Positions 34,455 through 43,336 are shown, counted from the first letter of the stretch. The stretch is 64,000 nucleotides of DNA from Microbacterium sp. UFMG61 (GCF_015354505.1 NZ_JACAFP010000010.1:148154-212153), one strand, 5' to 3'. The notes: generated by a model from the letters alone, not told the origin. Numbers and translations are program-made.

Positions 34455-35684
34455 TCAGTCGGGGACGATCATCGGCTCGAACCCCGCACGGCGGAGCGTG
34501 TCGAGCGTGTGCTCGGAGTGCTCGGCACCGCGGGTCTCGACGCTGAGCTCGAGGATCACCTCGCTGATCTGCAGTCCGTGTCCGTGCCTCGTGTGCATGG
34601 CCTCGATCACGTTGGCTCCCGCCTCGGCGATGAGCTCCGACACCCGAGCGAGCTGACCGGGGCGGTCGGGCAGCGGGATGCGGATCGTCAGGTAGCGGCC
34701 GGATGCCGCGAGACCGTGCGAGACCACCCGCTGCAGCAGGAGCGGGTCGATGTTGCCTCCGGACAGGACCGCCATCGTCGTACCGGTCGCCGACACCTTG
34801 CCTGCGAGGATCGCCGCGACGCCCGCGGCCCCCGCGGGCTCGACGACGACCTTGGCCTGCTCGAGCAGGATCAGGATCGCGCGCGCGAGATCGTCGTCGG
34901 AGACCGTGACGACCTCGTCGACGAGGTCCTTGATGATGTCGAACGGGATCGCGCCGGGGCGGGCCACCAGGATGCCGTCGGCGATGGTCGGCCTGGTCTC
35001 GATGTCGACCGGATGCCCGGCGTCGAGCGAAGGCGGCACGGCTGCGGCGTTCTCGGCCTGCACACCGATGATGCGCACCGAGCGCCCGCGCTGGGCGGCC
35101 CTGGCCTTGACCGCAGCGGCGACCCCGGCGATGAGACCGCCTCCACCGATTCCGAGCACGATCGTGTCGACCTCGGGAGCGTCTTCGAGCAGCTCGAGTC
35201 CGAGAGTGCCCTGACCGACGACGACGTCGCGGTGATCGAACGGGTGGATGAGCATGGCTCCGGTGCGCTCGGAGAACTCCGAGGCGAGGCGGAGTGACGT
35301 CGCCACGGTCTCGCCTTCGAGCACGACCTCGGCGCCGTATCCTCGCGTGGCGAGCAGCTTCGGCACGGGCACCCCGATGGGCATGAAGATCGTGGCGGGG
35401 ATTCCCAGTGCCTGGGCCGCGAGAGCGACCCCCTGGGCGTGGTTGCCGGCCGATGCCGCGACGACGCCGCGAGAGCGCTCCTCGGCGCTCAACCGCGACA
35501 GGCGATACGCCGCGCCCCGGATCTTGAACGAGCCGGTGCGCTGCAGGTTCTCCATCTTGAGCAGCACGGGCGCCCCGAGAATGTCGGACAGCGCGCGCGA
35601 CGGCAGCGTCGGCGTGTGCGTGATCACCTCAGCCAGACTGTGAGCTGCGCTCTCGAACTCGGTCAGGCTGGGGACTGCGCTCAT
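34455..35684 (-). CDS. ilvA: Threonine ammonia-lyase (threonine dehydratase)
   Basis: A 409-residue PLP enzyme deaminating threonine to 2-oxobutyrate, the first isoleucine step, or serving catabolism. Lys54 in RTGSFKIRGA binds PLP, the phosphate-binding GIGGGGLIAG lies near 185, and SGGNIDPLLL near 315. A single ACT domain occupies residues 330-409 (LTIRIPLPDRPGQLARVSEL), unlike the two-domain regulatory part of E. coli IlvA, so allostery may differ. The ATG overlaps the transporter stop (ATGA) and has GGAGGAA upstream. Confidence 0.94.
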   Translation of the reverse strand: MSAVPSLTEFESAAHSLAEVITHTPTLPSRALSDILGAPVLLKMENLQRTGSFKIRGAAYRLSRLSAEERSRGVVAASAGNHAQGVALAAQALGIPATIFMPIGVPVPKLLATRGYGAEVVLEGETVATSLRLASEFSERTGAMLIHPFDHRDVVVGQGTLGLELLEDAPEVDTIVLGIGGGGLIAGVAAAVKARAAQRGRSVRIIGVQAENAAAVPPSLDAGHPVDIETRPTIADGILVARPGAIPFDIIKDLVDEVVTVSDDDLARAILILLEQAKVVVEPAGAAGVAAILAGKVSATGTTMAVLSGGNIDPLLLQRVVSHGLAASGRYLTIRIPLPDRPGQLARVSELIAEAGANVIEAMHTRHGHGLQISEVILELSVETRGAEHSEHTLDTLRRAGFEPMIVPD

Positions 35685-36877
35685 CGATTCCTCCGTCGTG
35701 TTTCGCGCGGAACTGTGCTCCAGATCAGGTCTGCATCGGGTTGGTCGCCGGTTCGCCACGAGCCGGTGCTGACGGTCACCGCGGCCACATTCACGAACGC
35801 CGCGAGCGGCACCGCGAACAGGGCTCCCGGGATCCCGCCCACCATCGACCCACCGGCGACGACGAGGACGACGGCGAGCGGATGCACCTTGACCGCCGAC
35901 CCCATCAGGATCGGCTGCAGGATGTGGCCCTCGAGCTGCTGCACGCCGAGCACCACGGCCAGCATCGCGAGCGCGATCCACGGACCGTTGTAGACGAGGG
36001 CGAGGAGCACGGCGATCGCGCCGGTGACGACAGCACCGACGATCGGGACGAAAGAACCGAGGAACACCAGTACGGCGACCGGGATCGCCAGGGGAACACC
36101 GAGCAGCGCCGCGCCGACTCCGATGCCGACCGCGTCGATGGCCGCCACGAGCAGCTGCGTGCGGGCGTAGTTGACGATGGTGGCGAAGCCGTTGCTCGCC
36201 GCGGCATCGGCGGCGGGCCGCGCGGCACGCGGGAAGAGCCGCAGCGTCCACTTCCAGATGCCACGCCCGTCCGCGAGGAGGCAGATCAGGATGAACAGCG
36301 AGAGCACCGCCCCGGTCACGACGTGCGCGGCCGTGGTGCCGACAGCGAGAGCGCCGTTGAGCAGCGCCTGCGTCTGCTCGTTGATGATCTGCAGGCCCTG
36401 GTCGATGTAGCCCTGGATCTGGGTCTCGCTGAGGTGCAGGGGTCCGGTCAGCAGGAACTGACGGAACTCCTCGATCGCCGCCGAGCTGCGCTCCTGCACA
36501 TCCGGCAACTGCGCTCGCACCTGCCAGATCACGAGCCAGAACAGCAGCGAGACGATCGTCAGCGTGCCGATGAGCGCCAGCGTCACAGCCAGCCAGCGGG
36601 GGAAGCGGTGCCGCAGCATCCACTGCATCGCGGGCCACAGCAGCGCCGTGATGAGGATGCCGACCATGAGGGGGATGACGAGGAGCTTGAGCTCGATCAC
36701 GAGCCAGATGATGCCCGCGACAGCAGCGGCGATCAGAAGGAGCCGCCAGGCGTAGGCCGCCGTGATGCGCAGGCCGACAGGCACCGCCTCGTCGGTCGCG
36801 GTGGCCGCGGGACGATCCGGGGCTGCGGCGCGCGGACGGAAGAGATCCCTCAGTCTCGGACGCTGCTCTTCGCTCAT
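35681..36877 (-). CDS. AI-2E family transporter
   Basis: A 398-residue membrane protein with seven or eight predicted helices. The family pattern is present: RHRFPRWLAVTLALIGTL near 90, a large extracytoplasmic loop (about 120-180), GVPLAIPVAVLVFLGSFVPIVGAVVTGAIAV and QQLEGHILQPILMGSAVKVHPLAV near 325. Members export AI-2 or exchange ions, and substrates vary. The ATG has TAGACT six bases upstream. It is the first gene of an ATGA-coupled pair with ilvA, which suggests amino acid or branched-chain traffic, but that is inference. Confidence 0.9.
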   Translation of the reverse strand: MSEEQRPRLRDLFRPRAAAPDRPAATATDEAVPVGLRITAAYAWRLLLIAAAVAGIIWLVIELKLLVIPLMVGILITALLWPAMQWMLRHRFPRWLAVTLALIGTLTIVSLLFWLVIWQVRAQLPDVQERSSAAIEEFRQFLLTGPLHLSETQIQGYIDQGLQIINEQTQALLNGALAVGTTAAHVVTGAVLSLFILICLLADGRGIWKWTLRLFPRAARPAADAAASNGFATIVNYARTQLLVAAIDAVGIGVGAALLGVPLAIPVAVLVFLGSFVPIVGAVVTGAIAVLLALVYNGPWIALAMLAVVLGVQQLEGHILQPILMGSAVKVHPLAVVLVVAGGSMVGGIPGALFAVPLAAFVNVAAVTVSTGSWRTGDQPDADLIWSTVPRETRRRNR

Positions 36878-36883
36878 CGCCCA

Positions 36884-36889
36884 AGTCTA
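36884..36889 (-). promoter_or_regulatory. Leaderless-type -10 box (TAGACT)
   Basis: TAGACT ends six bases before ATG 36877. A second box drives the divergent gene 77 bases away. Confidence 0.55.
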
Positions 36890-36941
36890 CGGCGCGGCCA
36901 CCCGCGGTCTTGACGAGCGTTACGGTGTCGGTGCCCGGCGA

Positions 36942-36947
36942 TACGCT
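36942..36947 (+). promoter_or_regulatory. Leaderless-type -10 box (TACGCT)
   Basis: TACGCT ends six bases before GTG 36954. Confidence 0.55.
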
Positions 36948-36953
36948 GACGAC

Positions 36954-38216
36954 GTGACCGACACTCTCAGCGCCAGTCAGGCACGACGGATCGCGCTCGC
37001 CGCGCAGGGATTCACGCGTGCCCGACCGAGTTCCGTGTCCGCGAGGCATATGCACCGGGTCATGGGCAGGCTCGGTGTGCTGCAGATCGACTCGGTCAAC
37101 GTGTTCGCGCGCTCGCACTACCTCCCGATGTTCTCGCGACTGGGTGCGTACGACCCGGCACTGCTGGATCGGGTGTTCCACGCGCGAACGACTCACTACG
37201 TCGAGTACATGGCTCACGAGGCCACCTTCATCCCCGTCGAGGACTGGCCGCTCTGGCGGTTCCGCATGGACGACTTCCGCGCTCGCTGGGCCGGCCCCGA
37301 CTCCTGGATGAGCACCAACGCCCGTACGCTGCAGTGGGTCCGGGACGAGCTGCGCGGTCGAGGACCGCTCCGTCCGGCCGACCTGCGAGCCGACGCTCCG
37401 CGCGAGCGCGGCACCTGGTGGGACTGGGACGACGTGAAGCTCGCCCTCGAGCATCTCTGGCGCACGGGCGATGTCGCGATCAGCGGACGCAAGGGATTCG
37501 AGCGCAGCTACGCTCTCGCCGAGAACATCATCCCCGCCGGAATCCTCTCCACGCACGTACCCCGCGATGAGGCGATCCGCGAGCTCACCCGACGCGCGGC
37601 ACGATCCTCCGGGGTGGCGACCCAGTCCGACCTCGCCGACTACCACCGCATCCGTGACCGCGCGGCGGTATCGCGATCGATCGCCGACCTCGTCGACGAG
37701 GGCGAGCTGCTGCCCGTCGCCGTCCGCGGATGGGACCGCGCGGGCCGGTCGATACCGGCATGGCGTCACCGCGAAGCGGTGCTGCCCCGCCGCGTCGATG
37801 CGGCCGCGCTGCTGACCCCCTTCGACCCGATCGTCTGGTTCCGAGATCGGGCACTCCGTGCTTTCGAGCTCGACTACCGCATCGAGATCTACGTGCCCGC
37901 CGAGAAGCGGCGATACGGGTATTACTCGCTCCCCGTGCTCGTCGGCGATCGGATCGTCGCTCGTGTCGATCTCAAAGCCGACCGCGCGACGTCGACCCTG
38001 CAGGTGCAGTCCGCGTGGTGGGAGCCTCAGGCGAATCCCGCTGAGGACGCGGAGCGGATCGCCGTCGAGCTCGCTCTCGCGGCATCCTGGCAGGGTCTCG
38101 CGCACATCTCGGTGTCGGGCTGGGGTTCCGCGGCCGAGAGTCTGCACGCCGCTCTCTCCTTCCAGCCCGACGCATCGGTCCGCCGTCACGTGCACGCCAG
38201 AGAGCGCACGTCATGA
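36954..38216 (+). CDS. YcaQ/AlkX-type winged-helix DNA glycosylase
   Basis: A 420-residue member of the HTH_42 family, which removes bulky alkyl adducts and unhooks interstrand crosslinks. The catalytic Q-phi-D motif, as in E. coli YcaQ (AlkX), is Gln44-Ile45-Asp46 in GVLQIDSVNVFARSHY. Tandem winged-helix segments follow, with YVEYMAHEATFIP and LLTPFDPIVWFRDRALRAFELDYRIEIYVPAEKRRYGYYSLPVL near 290-330. Length is close to the family norm. GTG 36954 is set by TACGCT six bases upstream; the longer upstream frame overlaps the divergent gene. Confidence 0.92.
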   Translation: MTDTLSASQARRIALAAQGFTRARPSSVSARHMHRVMGRLGVLQIDSVNVFARSHYLPMFSRLGAYDPALLDRVFHARTTHYVEYMAHEATFIPVEDWPLWRFRMDDFRARWAGPDSWMSTNARTLQWVRDELRGRGPLRPADLRADAPRERGTWWDWDDVKLALEHLWRTGDVAISGRKGFERSYALAENIIPAGILSTHVPRDEAIRELTRRAARSSGVATQSDLADYHRIRDRAAVSRSIADLVDEGELLPVAVRGWDRAGRSIPAWRHREAVLPRRVDAAALLTPFDPIVWFRDRALRAFELDYRIEIYVPAEKRRYGYYSLPVLVGDRIVARVDLKADRATSTLQVQSAWWEPQANPAEDAERIAVELALAASWQGLAHISVSGWGSAAESLHAALSFQPDASVRRHVHARERTS

Positions 38217-38698
38217 ACCGCCGAGTCGCATGGGCCGTGGCCGGCACCGCCGCTGCTCTCGTACTCGCCGGCGCAGCGGTGTGGGTCTGGCAGGCGTCGA
38301 GCGACCCGCCCTCGCCCGTCGAGTCGCCCGTCGCGTCCGCTCGACCGAGTCCGTCTGCCGACCCGCAGGAGCTCGCCCAGCAGACGCTCGAGGCGCAGCT
38401 CGAGGAGTGCGCAGGCGAAGTGATCGTCGGCGGCGCCGCACCCGAGGGATGCGGCATCCGGATCCCCTGGGGAACGGAGTTCGCGGCCGTCGACGAGACC
38501 CGCTTCCGTATCGAGCGGATGCCCGTTCTCGAACTGGCCGACAGCGACTTCGTCGCCCGGGGCGGCGTGCTCGTCGCGACGGTCACCGGTACGGGACAGG
38601 ACGGGGCGGCGAAGACGGAGACCTACCGCACCGAGTCGTGGTCCGTCCGGGGCGACGTCATCATCTCGGGCGCACAGGTCGACCTCGACATCTGGTGA
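38213..38698 (+). CDS. Signal-anchored secreted protein of unknown function
   Basis: A 161-residue protein. A signal anchor or uncleaved signal (AWAVAGTAAALVLAGAAVWVW, about 5-25) is followed by a Ser/Pro linker (SDPPSPVESPVASARPSPSA) and a small extracytoplasmic domain with two cysteines (LEECAGE and PEGCGIR). The ATG overlaps the stop of the glycosylase gene (ATGA), so it is coupled to it. The family is unknown. The link to the glycosylase is probably only operonic. Confidence 0.78.
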   Translation: MNRRVAWAVAGTAAALVLAGAAVWVWQASSDPPSPVESPVASARPSPSADPQELAQQTLEAQLEECAGEVIVGGAAPEGCGIRIPWGTEFAAVDETRFRIERMPVLELADSDFVARGGVLVATVTGTGQDGAAKTETYRTESWSVRGDVIISGAQVDLDIW

Positions 38699-38725
38699 CG
38701 TGCGCCTCCACGTCGCGATCCGAAA

Positions 38726-38766
38726 ACGCCGAAGGCCCGATGCGATGCGCATCGGGCCTTCGGCGT
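38726..38766. terminator. Strong bidirectional hairpin
   Basis: A perfect 19-base-pair stem with a three-base loop lies between the secreted-protein gene and the convergent lemA. Confidence 0.85.
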
Positions 38767-38771
38767 CGGAA

Positions 38772-39338
38772 TCAGAACTGCACGCGAGGCGGTTCGGAGA
38801 TCGCGCCGCTGTCGGCGACCTCGAAGAACTCCCGCTCGGTGAAACCGAGTCCCTTCGCGAAGAGGTTGTTCGGAAAGACCTTGATCTTGGTGTTCAGCTC
38901 ACGCACCCCTCCGTTGTAGAAGCGGCGTGCGGCCTGGATCTTGTCCTCGGTGTCGACGAGTGCCTGCTGCACCTGAAGGAAGTTCTGGCTCGCCTGCAGC
39001 TGCGGATACGCCTCGGCGACCGCGAAGAGACTGCGGAGTGCCTGCTGGAGGTGGCCTTCTGCGATTCCGGCCTCACCGGGACCGCCGGCGGAGAGGGTCT
39101 CGGCTCGGGCACGCGTGACGTTCTCGAACACCGCCTTCTCATGCGACGCATACCCCTTGACCGTCTCGATCAGATTGGGGATCAGATCAGCTCTGCGCTT
39201 GAGCTGCACCGTGATGCCGCTCCATGCCTCATCGACACGGACCTTCAGCTGCACCAGCGAGTTGTACGTCGCCCAGAGGTAGATTCCGACGAGCAGAATC
39301 ACACCGACGACGATCAGTACTGGCACGAGCCATTCCAT
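38772..39338 (-). CDS. lemA: LemA family protein
   Basis: A 188-residue protein. An N-terminal transmembrane helix (VLIVVGVILLVGIYLWATYN) precedes the four-helix LemA bundle: VRVDEAWSGITVQLKRRADLIPNLIETVKGYASHEK, AVAEAYPQLQASQNFLQVQQALVDTEDKI and AARRFYNGGVRELNTKIKVFPNN. The role is unknown; homologues are linked to membrane stress. The ATG has AAGGGTGG upstream. No htpX or TPM gene is adjacent. Confidence 0.93.
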   Translation of the reverse strand: MEWLVPVLIVVGVILLVGIYLWATYNSLVQLKVRVDEAWSGITVQLKRRADLIPNLIETVKGYASHEKAVFENVTRARAETLSAGGPGEAGIAEGHLQQALRSLFAVAEAYPQLQASQNFLQVQQALVDTEDKIQAARRFYNGGVRELNTKIKVFPNNLFAKGLGFTEREFFEVADSGAISEPPRVQF

Positions 39339-39426
39339 CAGAGGCCCACCCTTCCTCGTGTTTCTCTCATCCTATCCGCGCAGTCTGCACGCCGACTGGG
39401 TGCGCGCCGCGTGCAGACGGGGTGCC

Positions 39427-40740
39427 TCACTCCCCCAGCACTCGATCGAGATACCGGTTCGCGAATCGTCTCTCGGGGTCGAGTCTGTCGCGCAGCGCGA
39501 CGAAGTCGTCGAATCGCGGATACCGATCACGCAGCTGCGCCGCGTCGAGCGTGTGGAGCTTGCCCCAGTGCGGCCTGCCTCCGTGCTCGAGCATGATCTG
39601 CTCGACCGCTTCGAAGTAGGCTGTGGGATCGGCCCGCCAATAGCGATGGACCGCGACGTAGCCCGTCGCTCTGCCGTGCGCCGTCGAAAGCCATCGGTCG
39701 TCTTCCGCCGCGAAGCGCACCTCGATCGGGAACTCGATGCGCCATCCCCGCTGCTCGATCAGCTCCTTCACGGCGCAGAACGCCGGGATCACGTTCTCCG
39801 CGGGCAGCGCGTACTCCATCTCTCGGAAGCGCACGGTGCGACTCTGCGTGAGAACCCGGTGGGACCGATCGACATACTGACGGTCACCCGTGAGCGTCAC
39901 GGCGAGCCTGTTGAACGGAGGCGTGATCGCCGGCACGAGCTGTGCTCCCGCGCAGATCATGCGGTAGACGCCGTTCGAGAGCAGCGTCTCGTCGATCCAT
40001 CGGCCGACGACGGGCAGCGGCTGCCGCCTGGTGGACTCCGGCATACGGGTCTGCCGCTTCGTCAGGGCGACCTCGGTGTGCGGGAACCAGTAGAACTCGA
40101 AGTGATCTGAGGATGCGACGCGATCGTCCATAGTGGCCAGCACGTCGTCGAGCGGAACGGGCTCGTCGACGGCGCTGAGCGCATACGCCGGCACGCACTG
40201 CAGCGTGATCTCGACGATGATCCCGAGAGCGCCGAGTCCCAGCGAGACGGCCGGGAGCAGCTCGGGGCTGTTGTTCTCGTCCACGCGGAGGAAGTCACCG
40301 GATGCCGTGACCATCGTGACGCCCACCACCTGGGTCGCGAGACCGCCGAAACCGGATCCGGTGCCGTGGGTTCCGGTCGATACCGCCCCGGCGATCGACT
40401 GCCGGTCGATGTCTCCGAGGTTCTCCATCGCGAGCCCGTAGGGAGCGAGCAGCGCCGGGATGCGGTGCAGCCGGGTTCCGGCGAGCAGCGTGACCCGCCC
40501 GCTCTGCTGATCGGCCGCGACGAGTCCCTGCATGTCGTCGAGTTCGAGCAGCACTCCGGGTGCGATCGCGATGCCTGTGAAGCTGTGTCCCGCGCCCACC
40601 GCCTTGATGCTGAGCCCGTGCGCGAGAGCTGCCGTAATCGCTCGCTGCACGCCTTCCGGGCTGCGCGGGCGCTCGACGCGGAGCGGCCGGACCTGTGCGG
40701 AGCGTCCCCAGTTCTGCCACGTGCCGCCGATCCTCGTCAC
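39427..40740 (-). CDS. D-arabinono-1,4-lactone oxidase-type FAD-dependent oxidoreductase
   Basis: A 437-residue VAO-family flavoprotein. The FAD-binding PCMH domain has VGAGHSFTGIA near 48-58 and GAVSTGTHGTGSGFGGLATQVVG near 115-137. The C-terminal ALO domain contains FEFYWFPHTEVALTKRQTR and the terminal RPHWGKLHTLDAAQLRDRYP, LDPERRFANRYLDRVLG. Relatives oxidise aldono-lactones or sugar alcohols. The GTG start overlaps the stop of the PLP-enzyme gene by four bases (GTGA), so the two are coupled. Confidence 0.9.
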   Translation of the reverse strand: MTRIGGTWQNWGRSAQVRPLRVERPRSPEGVQRAITAALAHGLSIKAVGAGHSFTGIAIAPGVLLELDDMQGLVAADQQSGRVTLLAGTRLHRIPALLAPYGLAMENLGDIDRQSIAGAVSTGTHGTGSGFGGLATQVVGVTMVTASGDFLRVDENNSPELLPAVSLGLGALGIIVEITLQCVPAYALSAVDEPVPLDDVLATMDDRVASSDHFEFYWFPHTEVALTKRQTRMPESTRRQPLPVVGRWIDETLLSNGVYRMICAGAQLVPAITPPFNRLAVTLTGDRQYVDRSHRVLTQSRTVRFREMEYALPAENVIPAFCAVKELIEQRGWRIEFPIEVRFAAEDDRWLSTAHGRATGYVAVHRYWRADPTAYFEAVEQIMLEHGGRPHWGKLHTLDAAQLRDRYPRFDDFVALRDRLDPERRFANRYLDRVLGE

Positions 40741-41984
40741 AGGAACGCCTTCCCCTCGCCGCGGTATGTCGGCAGTTCGTCGACGACCTCGTCGCCGGAC
40801 ACCAGGTGGTACCGATCGATGCGCTCCGCAGGCTCGCCGCTCTTCGAGTGACGGAACCAGACGCGATCCCCGATGCCGAGCCCCGTTGCGGCCCGCCCCT
40901 GCAGCGGCGTCTGCACCTCGCCCGCGGCCTCGCGGGCCAAGGTCCGCAAGCCCTGCGGCCAGACCGGCAGCGGTTGCCGCGACGCCAGGGCCGGGCCCGA
41001 GGCGATCCACCCGCCACCGAGGACCGTGGCGATGTCGACGGCAGGCCGACGGACGACATCGAACGCGAACGCCGAGGCCGGCGCCGGACGGAACGAACGG
41101 TACCCGTCGAACAGGTGACCCCCGAGGAGTCCGCTGCCCGCGCTCGCTTCCGTGAGCGACTCGTCGCTGCCTGTGAACTCGAGCGATCCGGTCCCTCCGC
41201 CGTTGAGGAACTCCAGCGGCGCGACATCCGAGAGTGCCGCCACGATCGCCGCCCGACGCTCGCGGAGTTCGGCGCGGGAGCGTGACTGCACGAACCGGAT
41301 CAGCGGCGCATCCGGACCGGCGTCATCGCCCTGCCCGGCGATCTGCGCTTCGTACATCTGCAGGCCGACGAGAGTGAAACCGGGGCGCCGGACGATCTGT
41401 CGGGCGAAGGCAGCGACCTCGCCGGCGCTGAACAACGCCGACCGTCGCACCCCGATGTGCCCGAGCGTGGCCGAGCGCCACGAGGCGTCGGCATCGATCG
41501 CCACCCTGATGTCCGGTCGACTGCCCGCCGGCGCGACGCTGTCGACGATGTCGAGGTGCACAGGATCGTCGACCATGAGCGTGATGCGTCTCGCCGCTCC
41601 CTCTGAGGAGAACAGCTCTGTCAGGGCGACGCGGTCGACCGTCGGATACCCGATCACGATGTCGTCGTGGGTCTCGGCCAGCCAGAGCGCCTCCGCGAGT
41701 GTGAACGCCAGGATGCCGCGATACCCCGGCAGTGCGAGCACGGCGTCGAGCACCGCCCGCACGCGGACCGACTTCGACGCGACGCGGATGGGCAGACCGC
41801 CCGCGCGGACGAGGAGATCCATCGCATTGTGCTGCAGGGCGTCTCGATCGATGACCGCCACAGGGGCAGGCAGATGACCGGTCGCCGCGGACAGGCGTGG
41901 CCAGTATCGAGAGGGATCCTGCCACTCCGGAGCGACGGACGAGGGTCCCCGGTCAGGGCTCAGATCAGCGGTGAGGTCGAGCAC
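40737..41984 (-). CDS. Alanine-racemase-fold PLP protein (amino acid deaminase/aldolase)
   Basis: A 415-residue PLP-dependent protein of the D-threonine-aldolase / alanine racemase fold type III. Lys71 in IRVASKSVRVRAV should carry PLP; LNGGGTGSLEFTG near 255 binds its phosphate. The closing GDRVWFRHSKSGEPAERIDRY is in the place where D-threonine aldolases and D-serine dehydratases have metal ligands, but His/Cys ligands are not obvious. GTG 41984 has TAGGGT six bases upstream. It is fused in one operon with a lactone-oxidase-type flavoprotein. Confidence 0.85.
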   Translation of the reverse strand: MLDLTADLSPDRGPSSVAPEWQDPSRYWPRLSAATGHLPAPVAVIDRDALQHNAMDLLVRAGGLPIRVASKSVRVRAVLDAVLALPGYRGILAFTLAEALWLAETHDDIVIGYPTVDRVALTELFSSEGAARRITLMVDDPVHLDIVDSVAPAGSRPDIRVAIDADASWRSATLGHIGVRRSALFSAGEVAAFARQIVRRPGFTLVGLQMYEAQIAGQGDDAGPDAPLIRFVQSRSRAELRERRAAIVAALSDVAPLEFLNGGGTGSLEFTGSDESLTEASAGSGLLGGHLFDGYRSFRPAPASAFAFDVVRRPAVDIATVLGGGWIASGPALASRQPLPVWPQGLRTLAREAAGEVQTPLQGRAATGLGIGDRVWFRHSKSGEPAERIDRYHLVSGDEVVDELPTYRGEGKAFL

Positions 41985-41990
41985 TCCCCC

Positions 41991-41996
41991 ACCCTA
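41991..41996 (-). promoter_or_regulatory. Leaderless-type -10 box (TAGGGT)
   Basis: TAGGGT ends six bases before GTG 41984, the head of the PLP/flavoprotein pair. Confidence 0.5.
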
Positions 41997-42119
41997 CGGC
42001 GTGGGTGGACCGAGGGTCATGCTTTTCGGGACCGGGTCGCACGGGGCCATGATCGTCGACGCTGCGGAGGACATACGGTCTCTCGCTCCGTGTACGCTGA
42101 GCCAGGGCATCGGCCGCAC

Positions 42120-42192
42120 GCCCCCGTAGCCCAATGGCAGAGGCAGGCGACTTAAAATCGCTTCAGTCTGGGTTCGAGTCCCAGCGGGGGCA
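42120..42192 (+). tRNA. tRNA with anticodon UAA (Leu), short variable loop
   Basis: A 73-base cloverleaf: acceptor GCCCCCG (42120-42126) pairs with CGGGGGC (42185-42191), anticodon stem GGCGA/TCGCT, loop CTTAAAA with anticodon TAA at 42153-42155, variable loop of only five bases (TCAGT), T stem CTGGG/CCCAG with TTCGAGT loop, discriminator A at 42192. CCA is not encoded. The anticodon reads UUA leucine codons, but bacterial tRNA-Leu normally has a long variable arm; this one is class I in shape. Confidence 0.85.
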
Positions 42193-42212
42193 CCCACCTG
42201 CGAGACCGGGAC

Positions 42213-43040
42213 TCAGCGCCCGAAGAGATCTCCGATCCCAGGGATCCCGAGGTCGCCCAGCTTCTGGCCCCACTCTCCCGCGGTGTCGCCGAATCCGGAC
42301 ACGGCCTCTCCTGCCGATCCGAGCACACCCTCGGCTGCGCCCGACACTCCGTCGACCGCGCCCGAGACTCCCTCCGCCGCGCCGGAGACCAGATCCTCTG
42401 CTCCGAGACCGCCGGCGATCGCCTCGAGGTCGACGCCCTGCGCGAGTGCATCGAAATCCACGCCGAGACCCGCAGCCTGTTCGAGCAGAGGACCGGCGAC
42501 CGCACTCGTCACCGCTCCCATGGCCACCACTCCGAGCACGCCGACGGCCGCCCCACCGACGACGCCGGCGGCACCGACACCTCGCACGCGCGACAGCAGT
42601 CCCCGCATCCGCCCGGGTCCCGCAGCCTCGGTGCGACCGGCGGCTCGGGCGAGGTCGAAGGCGGATGCCGATGCCGGCCGCTCATGCGGCGGCAGCTCCG
42701 CGTTCATGCGCTCCTGCACCTGGGCGCGCTGTGCCGGCGTGAGACGCGAGAACGCCTCGCGGTGGATCTCCTCGACACGGTGCGGATCCGCGGTCTGCAG
42801 CAGATAGTCATAGCGGGCGATCGCCGCGCGATCGGCATCCGTGCCTCCGCGCCGGGATCCGCCGGCGCCCTGCGTCCGGGCAGTCGCGCCGGATGCGGGC
42901 GGCGGGCTGTACGGGTCGCGGACGCCTCCCCGTGCGGGGGGCGCGTACCGCGAGGTCTCCGACGGGCGTGCGTCGCCCTTCTTGCCATCGAGGTCGAGAG
43001 CCTGTGAGGCCATTCCGATCAGACGGTCGAGCATTCCCAT
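42213..43040 (-). CDS. Uncharacterised Ala/Gly-rich protein with a hydrophobic segment
   Basis: A 275-residue protein. Residues 1-70 are Pro/Arg-rich and disordered. A central domain (about 71-125) includes ADRAAIARYDYLLQTADPHRVEEIHREAFSRLTPAQRAQVQERMNAELPPHERP (spread over that range), a pattern seen in several actinobacterial proteins of unknown function. A Gly/Ala/Val-rich stretch (about 150-190) may enter the membrane. The last 80 residues contain repeated Gly-Ala-Glu-Gly-Val-Ser-Gly units. GAAGGAAG precedes the ATG. Confidence 0.75.
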   Translation of the reverse strand: MGMLDRLIGMASQALDLDGKKGDARPSETSRYAPPARGGVRDPYSPPPASGATARTQGAGGSRRGGTDADRAAIARYDYLLQTADPHRVEEIHREAFSRLTPAQRAQVQERMNAELPPHERPASASAFDLARAAGRTEAAGPGRMRGLLSRVRGVGAAGVVGGAAVGVLGVVAMGAVTSAVAGPLLEQAAGLGVDFDALAQGVDLEAIAGGLGAEDLVSGAAEGVSGAVDGVSGAAEGVLGSAGEAVSGFGDTAGEWGQKLGDLGIPGIGDLFGR

Positions 43041-43287
43041 GGTCGTACTTCCTTCGTGTGGCGTGTGAACAGCCACCGGACGCACGACCTCGGAGGGCAG
43101 GGGTTCGACGGCTGTCCGCGGATACGGACGCCAGGTCTCCTCCACCCGAGAAGGGCCGGTGGGCCGGGACACGACTTCATGCCCGTAGTGACGACGCCAC
43201 CGCAGTCGGGAGTACTCCCCTTGCGAGCATCACCGTAGCGGGTCCGGCTATGAATACGGTGCGAACAGGCGATGCCGCCCGCAGACG

Positions 43288-43323
43288 ACGAATGCCCCGA
43301 TCCGCTGGGATCGGGGCATTCGT
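43288..43323 (-). terminator. Hairpin downstream of ndh
   Basis: A perfect 16-base-pair stem with a four-base loop begins 13 bases past the ndh stop codon. Confidence 0.8.
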
Positions 43324-43336
43324 GAGAACGGCGCGT

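Noticed and set aside
34455-38195. A single open frame of 1246 codons on the minus strand that contains ilvA at its end
   Set aside because: Only the last 410 codons are a real protein. Upstream it runs through the AI-2E transporter and antisense to the glycosylase gene in another frame, a normal effect of high GC that removes stop codons.
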